Of a stretch of DNA of 18,945 bases, positions 14,673-18,945 are shown piece by piece. The translations under genes were made by a program, and so were the position numbers. Origin of the DNA: Flavobacterium sp. UBA4098 (GTDB lineage: Bacteria > Bacteroidota > Bacteroidia > Flavobacteriales > Flavobacteriaceae); NCBI GenBank assembly GCA_002382495.1, contig DFXW01000032.1:1-18945 (forward strand), read 5' to 3'. The notes beneath the pieces were generated by a model. The model saw only the letters and a program-made list of their open reading frames with translations, did not search any database and was not told the DNA's origin. Position 1 is the stretch's first letter; the number at the start of each line of letters is the position of its first letter.

Positions 14673-15113
14673 TTATGATAATCCGGCTTCGTTCAAGGTT
14701 TTAATAAAGTGAAAACCTCTTGGGTAATACCCTTGATTATAATAAAAACGATGGGCGGTAAAGTTACCCGTAAAGGCGTCCAATACAATCATGGTGCAAC
14801 CAGCTTCTTCTGCTTTTACATTAATATAATCGGTCATTAATTTTGCAGCGCCTTTGGAACGATGATCGGGGTGTACGATAAAATTATCGATTTCAAAATA
14901 GCGTCCTGACCACAGTTTAATTCCAGACCATAACCCAGAAAGTCCTATGCATTGCTCGCCCTCATACACTGCAATTTGAATATAATTGTGCGGAAGCATT
15001 TCGGTCAGATAGGATTCGTATTTTTCTATAGTAAAATTATTGCTATATAAATGTTTCATGAGCTCAAAGTGAGCTAACATGTCTTCTAATGTAGTAAGTT
15101 CTCTAATTTCCAA
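14673..15113 (-). CDS. GNAT-family N-acetyltransferase, TTG start
   Basis: 146 residues. Transfers an acetyl group from acetyl-CoA to an amine on an unknown substrate. FEIDNFIVHPDHRSKGAAKL (73-92) contains the GNAT motif A with the R-x-x-G-x-A CoA-binding loop, and the C-terminal NFTAHRFYYNQGY (117-129) is motif B. IRELTTLEDMLAHFELMKHL forms the usual first strand and helix, which supports the start at TTG (15111-15113). There is no ATG upstream before an in-frame stop at 15126-15128. The only internal ATG nearby (residue 12) would remove the first strand. It follows the atpG terminator by 26 bp and is probably transcribed separately. Confidence 0.85.
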   Translation of the reverse strand: MEIRELTTLEDMLAHFELMKHLYSNNFTIEKYESYLTEMLPHNYIQIAVYEGEQCIGLSGLWSGIKLWSGRYFEIDNFIVHPDHRSKGAAKLMTDYINVKAEEAGCTMIVLDAFTGNFTAHRFYYNQGYYPRGFHFIKTLNEAGLS

Positions 15114-15139
15114 AGTGTAAATTTTTTATAAAAATAATC

Positions 15140-15168
15140 AAAAAAAAGAGCCCCGCAATGCGAGGCTC
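15140..15168 (-). terminator. Rho-independent terminator after atpG
   Basis: Read on the minus strand, GAGCCTCGC and GCGGGGCTC (15148-15168) pair over 9 bp, including one T-G wobble, with a 3-nt ATT loop, followed by T8. A strong terminator that ends the ATP synthase transcript 23 bp after the atpG stop. Confidence 0.95.
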
Positions 15169-15191
15169 CTATAGTCTATTTCAAATTGCAA

Positions 15192-16052
15192 TTATCCGTT
15201 CAACGCTTCAGCACCGCCAACAATCTCTAAGATTTCGTTAGTAATTGCTGCTTGACGCGCTTTGTTGTAGGTCAATTTCAATTGGTCTCTTAATTCTGTT
15301 GCGTTGTCAGTTGCTTTGTGCATTGCTGTCATACGCGCTCCGTGTTCAGAAGCGAATGAATCTCTAATTCCTTTGTACAATTGTGTTTTCAATGATTTAG
15401 GAATCAAAGTCAATACAATCTCTTCTTTAGAAGGTTCAAAAATATAATCGCCTGATGAAGCTGGTTTATCAGATTCGATTGGCGCCAAAGGCAAAAATTG
15501 TTCGGTTTGAATAATTTGAGTCGCCGCATTTTTAAATTGGTTGTATACCAATTCGATACGATCGTATTCGCCAGCCACAAATTTTTGAGTTAACACTTCA
15601 GCAATTTGAGCTACGTTGTCGAAAGTCAAATTATCAAAAATAGCACTTTGATTATCGATAACGGTAAGTGATTTGCTCAAAATATCGTTTCCTTTTTTTC
15701 CAATTGCAAAAACATCAACTTGTTTTCCTGCATAGTAATCAGAACGATTTTTAACTTCTTTAATTACGTTTGTATTAAAAGCGCCACACAAACCTCTGTT
15801 TGAAGTGATGGCCACTATCAATACTTTTTTGATTTCACGTTGCGACGTGTAATCTCCTCCTACATCACCATCTAAGGTAGCAGAAAGATTTTGCAATAAT
15901 TCCGTTAATTTTTCGGCATAAGGGCGCATCGCTGTAATCGCATCTTGTGCTTTTTTTAGCTTTGCAGCAGAAACCATTTTCATTGCCGATGTAATTTGCA
16001 TCGTAGATGAAATGGAAGTAATTCTATTACGGATTTCCTTTAAATTTGCCAT
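15192..16052 (-). CDS. atpG: ATP synthase F1 subunit gamma
   Basis: 286 residues. The gamma subunit forms the rotating central stalk that drives the catalytic sites of F1. The N-terminal helix (MANLKEIRNRITSISSTMQI then TSAMKMVSAAKL) and the C-terminal helix (QAAITNEILEIVGGAEAL) are the two halves of the coiled-coil shaft and are highly conserved. The middle VAITSNRGLCGAFNTNV is the typical Rossmann-like segment. The ATG at 16050-16052 gives exactly the family N-terminus. It is the last gene of the transcript, 74 bp after atpA (a gap that contains inverted repeats) and 23 bp before a terminator. atpD and atpC, which follow atpG in many bacteria, are absent here. Confidence 0.98.
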   Translation of the reverse strand: MANLKEIRNRITSISSTMQITSAMKMVSAAKLKKAQDAITAMRPYAEKLTELLQNLSATLDGDVGGDYTSQREIKKVLIVAITSNRGLCGAFNTNVIKEVKNRSDYYAGKQVDVFAIGKKGNDILSKSLTVIDNQSAIFDNLTFDNVAQIAEVLTQKFVAGEYDRIELVYNQFKNAATQIIQTEQFLPLAPIESDKPASSGDYIFEPSKEEIVLTLIPKSLKTQLYKGIRDSFASEHGARMTAMHKATDNATELRDQLKLTYNKARQAAITNEILEIVGGAEALNG

Positions 16053-16061
16053 CTTTTATTG

Positions 16062-16111
16062 AGTAATTAGTGAGTGGTGATTAGTAAATAGCTCTTCACT
16101 AATTACTAATC
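16062..16111. repeat. Overlapping alternative inverted repeats between atpA and atpG
   Basis: AGTAATTAGTGA (16062-16073) and TCACTAATTACT (16096-16107) are perfect 12-bp reverse complements, with a 22-nt loop. Inside, GATTAGTAA (16079-16087) can instead pair with TTACTAATC (16103-16111), over 9 bp. The two right arms overlap, so only one hairpin can form at once. No U-run follows, so it is not a terminator. ACTAATTACTAA (16098-16109) is repeated at 17740-17751, at the end of atpH. Confidence 0.6.
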
Positions 16112-16126
16112 AATCTTCACTTAAAA

Positions 16127-17704
16127 TTAATTATACTTAGCTGAAACTTCTTTTGCAACTTTTTCGATAACATCAGTAATGTTGTCATCTAATTTACCTG
16201 CTTTCAAAGCGTCAAGAGTGTCTCTATGTTTCGCATTTAAGAATTCTAAAAAGTCTTTTTCAAATTCTTTTACTTTGTTCACAGGAACATTTCTCAATAA
16301 GTTTTTAGAACCAGCGTAGATAATTGCTACTTGATCTTCCACTGTAAATGGATCGTTCAAGCCTTGTTTCAAGATTTCAACGTTTCTTTTCCCTTTTTCA
16401 ATTACGTTCAACGTAACTGCGTCTAAGTCAGAACCAAATTTAGCAAACGCTTCCAATTCACGGTATTGCGCTTGATCTAATTTTAAAGTACCTGATACTT
16501 TTTTCATGGATTTAATTTGTGCATTTCCTCCAACACGAGACACCGAAATACCTACGTTAATAGCAGGACGAACCCCAGAGTTAAACAAATCTCCATCCAA
16601 GAAAATTTGACCATCAGTAATCGAAATTACGTTGGTTGGGATATAAGCAGAAACGTCACCCGCTTGTGTTTCGATAATTGGCAAAGCAGTTAATGAACCT
16701 CCTCCTTTTACGATTCCTTTTAAAGAATCTGGTAAGTCGTTCATGTTTTTTGCAATACCATCATCAGCAATCACTTTACAAGCACGCTCTAATAAACGAG
16801 AGTGTAAGTAGAAAACGTCTCCAGGATACGCTTCACGTCCTGGTGGTCTTCTTAATAAAAGAGATACCTCACGATACGCCACCGCTTGTTTAGACAAATC
16901 ATCATAAACAATCAAAGCTGGACGACCAGAGTCTCTGAAATACTCCCCAATTGCAGCACCTGCCATTGGAGCATATACTTGCATTGGAGCTGGATCAGAA
17001 GCGTTAGCGGCAACGATAATCGTGTAGGCCATAGCTCCTTTTTCTTCTAACATTTTTGCAATTCCTGCAACTGTAGACGCTTTTTGCCCAATAGCAACAT
17101 AGATACAAAATACAGGTTTTCCTGCATCGTAAAATTCTTTTTGATTTAAGATCGTGTCGATACAAACAGTTGATTTACCTGTTTGACGGTCACCAATAAC
17201 CAACTCACGTTGTCCACGTCCAACTGGAATCATTGCATCTACCGCTTTAATTCCTGTTTGTAATGGTTCTGTTACTGGTTGACGGAATACAACTCCTGGC
17301 GCTTTTCTTTCCAAAGGCATTTCGTATAATTCCCCACCGATTGGTCCTTTACCATCAATTGGCTGACCTAGTGTGTTTACCACACGTCCTAACATTTGCT
17401 CTCCTACTTTAAGAGACGCAATACGTTGTGTTCTTTTTACAGTTGAACCTTCTTTGATTCCTGTTGAAGCACCTAAAAGTACCACCCCAACATTGTCTTC
17501 TTCTAAGTTCAATACAATAGCCTCAAGACCATTTTCGAATTCTACTAACTCTCCGTATTGAACATTAGATAGCCCGTACACACGAGCAATACCATCTCCA
17601 ACATTAAGTACTGTTCCTACTTCTTCTAGTGTAGCACCAGATTCAAAACCTTCTACTTGCTTTCTTAATATTGCTGAAATTTCAGCAGGTTTGATTTCCG
17701 CCAT
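16127..17704 (-). CDS. atpA: ATP synthase F1 subunit alpha
   Basis: 525 residues. Alpha carries the regulatory nucleotide sites of F1 and the arginine finger for the catalytic beta sites. Walker A is GDRQTGKST (171-179), preceded by GIKAVDAMIPVGRGQRELVI, the family signature, and ALIVYDDLSKQAVAYR (263-278) is the conserved alpha segment after Walker B. The arginine finger is Arg390 in VGISVSRVGG. The stretch AKNMNDLPDSLKGIVKGGG (~318-336) is longer than in E. coli alpha, as I recall for Bacteroidota. The gene is in the transcript order atpE-F-H-A-G, 36 bp after atpH and 74 bp before atpG. Confidence 0.99.
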   Translation of the reverse strand: MAEIKPAEISAILRKQVEGFESGATLEEVGTVLNVGDGIARVYGLSNVQYGELVEFENGLEAIVLNLEEDNVGVVLLGASTGIKEGSTVKRTQRIASLKVGEQMLGRVVNTLGQPIDGKGPIGGELYEMPLERKAPGVVFRQPVTEPLQTGIKAVDAMIPVGRGQRELVIGDRQTGKSTVCIDTILNQKEFYDAGKPVFCIYVAIGQKASTVAGIAKMLEEKGAMAYTIIVAANASDPAPMQVYAPMAGAAIGEYFRDSGRPALIVYDDLSKQAVAYREVSLLLRRPPGREAYPGDVFYLHSRLLERACKVIADDGIAKNMNDLPDSLKGIVKGGGSLTALPIIETQAGDVSAYIPTNVISITDGQIFLDGDLFNSGVRPAINVGISVSRVGGNAQIKSMKKVSGTLKLDQAQYRELEAFAKFGSDLDAVTLNVIEKGKRNVEILKQGLNDPFTVEDQVAIIYAGSKNLLRNVPVNKVKEFEKDFLEFLNAKHRDTLDALKAGKLDDNITDVIEKVAKEVSAKYN

Positions 17705-17740
17705 CTTACTTTATAATTTAGACACTTTTATGTGTAATAA

Positions 17741-18274
17741 CTAATTACTAAACTCTCTTTTTAATACTTGTAATCTGTTAGCAACAGAAGCATTGTATTG
17801 CTTGTCGCCTATTCTTAAAATAAATCCTCCAATAATTGATGGATCTACGTTATTTTCAATGGTAATCTTCTTGTCTGAAAGGGTCGCTACTTTAGCCAAA
17901 ACCTTAGCTTCTAATGCGGCGTCCATTGGAATAGCTGTTGTTACTTTCGCTATTTCAATTCCGTTCATCTCGTCAGATAATTTATTGTATTCTAAAGCAA
18001 TTGCTTCAAGAATCTCGAATCGTTTGTTTTCAAATAATAAATGAAACAATCCTTGTGTTACTCCATTCACACCAGAGAAAACTTCCAATAACGCTTTTTC
18101 TTTTACCTCAACAGTAGTTGTTGGGCTTTGAATAAAAGTGTTTAATTCTTCGTTTCCGTTGATTGTAGAAGCAATCAATTTCATATCGTTATTCACAGCC
18201 TCAGCTACTCCTTTTGAATTGGAGATGTCTAAGATTGCTTTTGCATAACGAATTGCTGCTCTTGTACCTGCCAT
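17741..18274 (-). CDS. atpH: ATP synthase F1 subunit delta
   Basis: 177 residues, normal for delta/OSCP, which links F1 to the peripheral b stalk. The N-terminus (AAIRYAKAILDISNSKG) matches the conserved first helices. The C-terminal half has the diagnostic segment DPSIIGGFILRIGDKQYNAS (144-163), followed by VANRLQVLKREFSN. The ATG ends at 18274, 2 bp after the atpF stop, so translation is likely coupled. The stop codon TAG lies in a 12-bp sequence (ACTAATTACTAA on the plus strand, 17740-17751) that recurs in the atpA-atpG gap. Confidence 0.97.
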   Translation of the reverse strand: MAGTRAAIRYAKAILDISNSKGVAEAVNNDMKLIASTINGNEELNTFIQSPTTTVEVKEKALLEVFSGVNGVTQGLFHLLFENKRFEILEAIALEYNKLSDEMNGIEIAKVTTAIPMDAALEAKVLAKVATLSDKKITIENNVDPSIIGGFILRIGDKQYNASVANRLQVLKREFSN

Positions 18275-18276
18275 AA

Positions 18277-18777
18277 TTAGTTCAGTTTTACGTCACCTAA
18301 TAGTTGGTCAACTAATTTAGTTTGAGATTCTTTGTTAGACAATTCGTCTTTCAATATTTTTTCTGCAATACTTAATGACAAAGTAGCAACTTGTGATTTC
18401 AAATCAGCCATAGCTGCATTTTTTTCACTTTCGATAGCTGCTTTAGCTTGGTCAATCATTTTTTGACCTTGCTCTTGTGCTTCGTTTTTAGCATCGGCAA
18501 CCATTTTCTCTTTCATTTCACGAGCATCTTTCAACATCGCGTCACGTTCAGCTCTTGCTTCTTGAAGAATACGTTGATTATCTGCTTGCAAGTTTTGCAT
18601 TTCATTACGCGCGCTTTCAGCTGATTCCAAAGCATTTTTAATCCCTTGTTCTCTTTCGTTTACCGCATCCAAAATGGGTTTCCAAGCGAATTTTTTTAAT
18701 AAGAATATTAATCCAACAAAGATGACTACTTGCCAAATAAATAAACCAAACGAAAAATCATTAATTAACTTCTCCAT
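18277..18777 (-). CDS. atpF: ATP synthase Fo subunit b
   Basis: 166 residues, the usual length. Subunit b anchors the peripheral stalk and holds F1 still against the rotor. Residues ~8-27 (FSFGLFIWQVVIFVGLIFLL) are the membrane helix, followed by KKFAWKPILDAVNERE, a signature of the family. The remainder is a long Ala/Glu/Lys-rich helix (~45-150), which dimerises as the stalk. The ATG at 18775-18777 is the natural start. It lies 117 bp after the atpE stop, a long gap for this operon that holds a hairpin, and 2 bp before atpH. Confidence 0.97.
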   Translation of the reverse strand: MEKLINDFSFGLFIWQVVIFVGLIFLLKKFAWKPILDAVNEREQGIKNALESAESARNEMQNLQADNQRILQEARAERDAMLKDAREMKEKMVADAKNEAQEQGQKMIDQAKAAIESEKNAAMADLKSQVATLSLSIAEKILKDELSNKESQTKLVDQLLGDVKLN

Positions 18778-18845
18778 TATATGTAATTATAAAATTGTAA
18801 ACTTTTTTTTAATTGCGTAGCGCAATTGAATCTGTTTTAATTTTT

Positions 18846-18882
18846 AAAAACAATAGTTACAACCAACCGTTGTAACTACTGT
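18846..18882 (-). promoter_or_regulatory. Hairpin between atpE and atpF
   Basis: On the minus strand, ACAGTAGTTACAAC (18882-18869) and GTTGTAACTATTGT (18863-18850) pair over 14 bp around a 5-nt loop, including one G-T wobble. The wobble suits RNA from this strand; the plus strand would have an A-C mismatch. A run of T follows, so it looks like a weak terminator or an RNA-stability hairpin. It starts 12 nt after the atpE stop. Confidence 0.6.
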
Positions 18883-18894
18883 TTTGTGTTTTAA

Positions 18895-18945
18895 TTAAGC
18901 AGCGAATAACGCAGCGAAACCAATACCTTCAATAAGTGCAGCTGC
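18895..18945 (-). CDS. atpE: ATP synthase Fo subunit c (partial, only the C-terminus)
   Basis: Only the last 16 codons and the stop (18895-18897) are in the window; the start lies beyond the right edge. The visible residues are AAALIEGIGFAALFAA. The Glu in LIEG is at the position of the ion-binding carboxylate of the second c-subunit helix, and the protein ends 10 residues after it. Its place just before atpF confirms the identity. Subunit c forms the membrane rotor ring. Order c-b-delta-alpha-gamma is what is seen; subunit a (atpB) would be expected just upstream, outside the window. Confidence 0.88.
   Translation of the reverse strand, partial: AAALIEGIGFAALFAA

Overview
The window looks like a chromosomal segment from a member of the Flavobacteriaceae (Bacteroidota), most likely Flavobacterium or a close relative. 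It is AT-rich and has few Shine-Dalgarno sequences. Several genes are preceded by the Bacteroidota promoter pattern TTG/TTTG plus TAnnTTTG. The gene content includes a type IX secretion (T9SS) type-B cargo protein next to a PorP/SprF-like protein. No rRNA, tRNA, CRISPR array, transposase or phage gene was seen.

Layout. (1) 1-2624, minus strand: a large secreted protein with SprB-like repeats and a T9SS type-B sorting domain, followed 17 bp later by a PorP/SprF-family outer-membrane protein that runs off the left edge. (2) 2625-3045: intergenic, with the promoter of the next operon and one possible 37-codon membrane ORF on the minus strand. (3) 3046-5108, plus strand: tight cluster of DNA polymerase III delta' (holB), a DoxX-like membrane protein and an acyl-CoA thioesterase. 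It is followed by a membrane-anchored AraC-type regulator (5144-6331) with its own promoter. (4) 6570-7577: recA with a hairpin in its leader, convergent with plsC (1-acyl-glycerol-3-phosphate acyltransferase); a bidirectional terminator lies between them. (5) 8581-9348: a DUF2975 membrane protein and a small Xre/Cro repressor-like protein, with AT-rich dyads overlapping their promoter. (6) 9389-14572, minus strand: an envelope cluster read in the order flippase, dUTPase, sugar-phosphate nucleotidyltransferase, DUF4292 lipoprotein, EnvC-like murein hydrolase activator. (7) 14673-15113: a GNAT acetyltransferase with a TTG start. (8) 15192 to the right edge, minus strand: F1Fo ATP synthase genes in the order atpE (partial), atpF, atpH, atpA, atpG, ending in a strong terminator. 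The beta and epsilon genes (atpD, atpC) do not follow atpG here.

How the parts fit. Most of the window is conserved housekeeping: replication and repair (holB, recA, dut), phospholipid and envelope building (plsC, flippase, nucleotidyltransferase, DUF4292, EnvC-like) and energy (ATP synthase). The accessory parts are the T9SS adhesin/PorP pair and the DUF2975-HTH pair. I found no clear new multi-gene system. The observations most worth checking are regulatory: direct repeats 21 bp apart at the DUF2975-HTH promoter, hairpins between ATP synthase genes, the recA leader dyad, and a holB promoter that leaves almost no leader.
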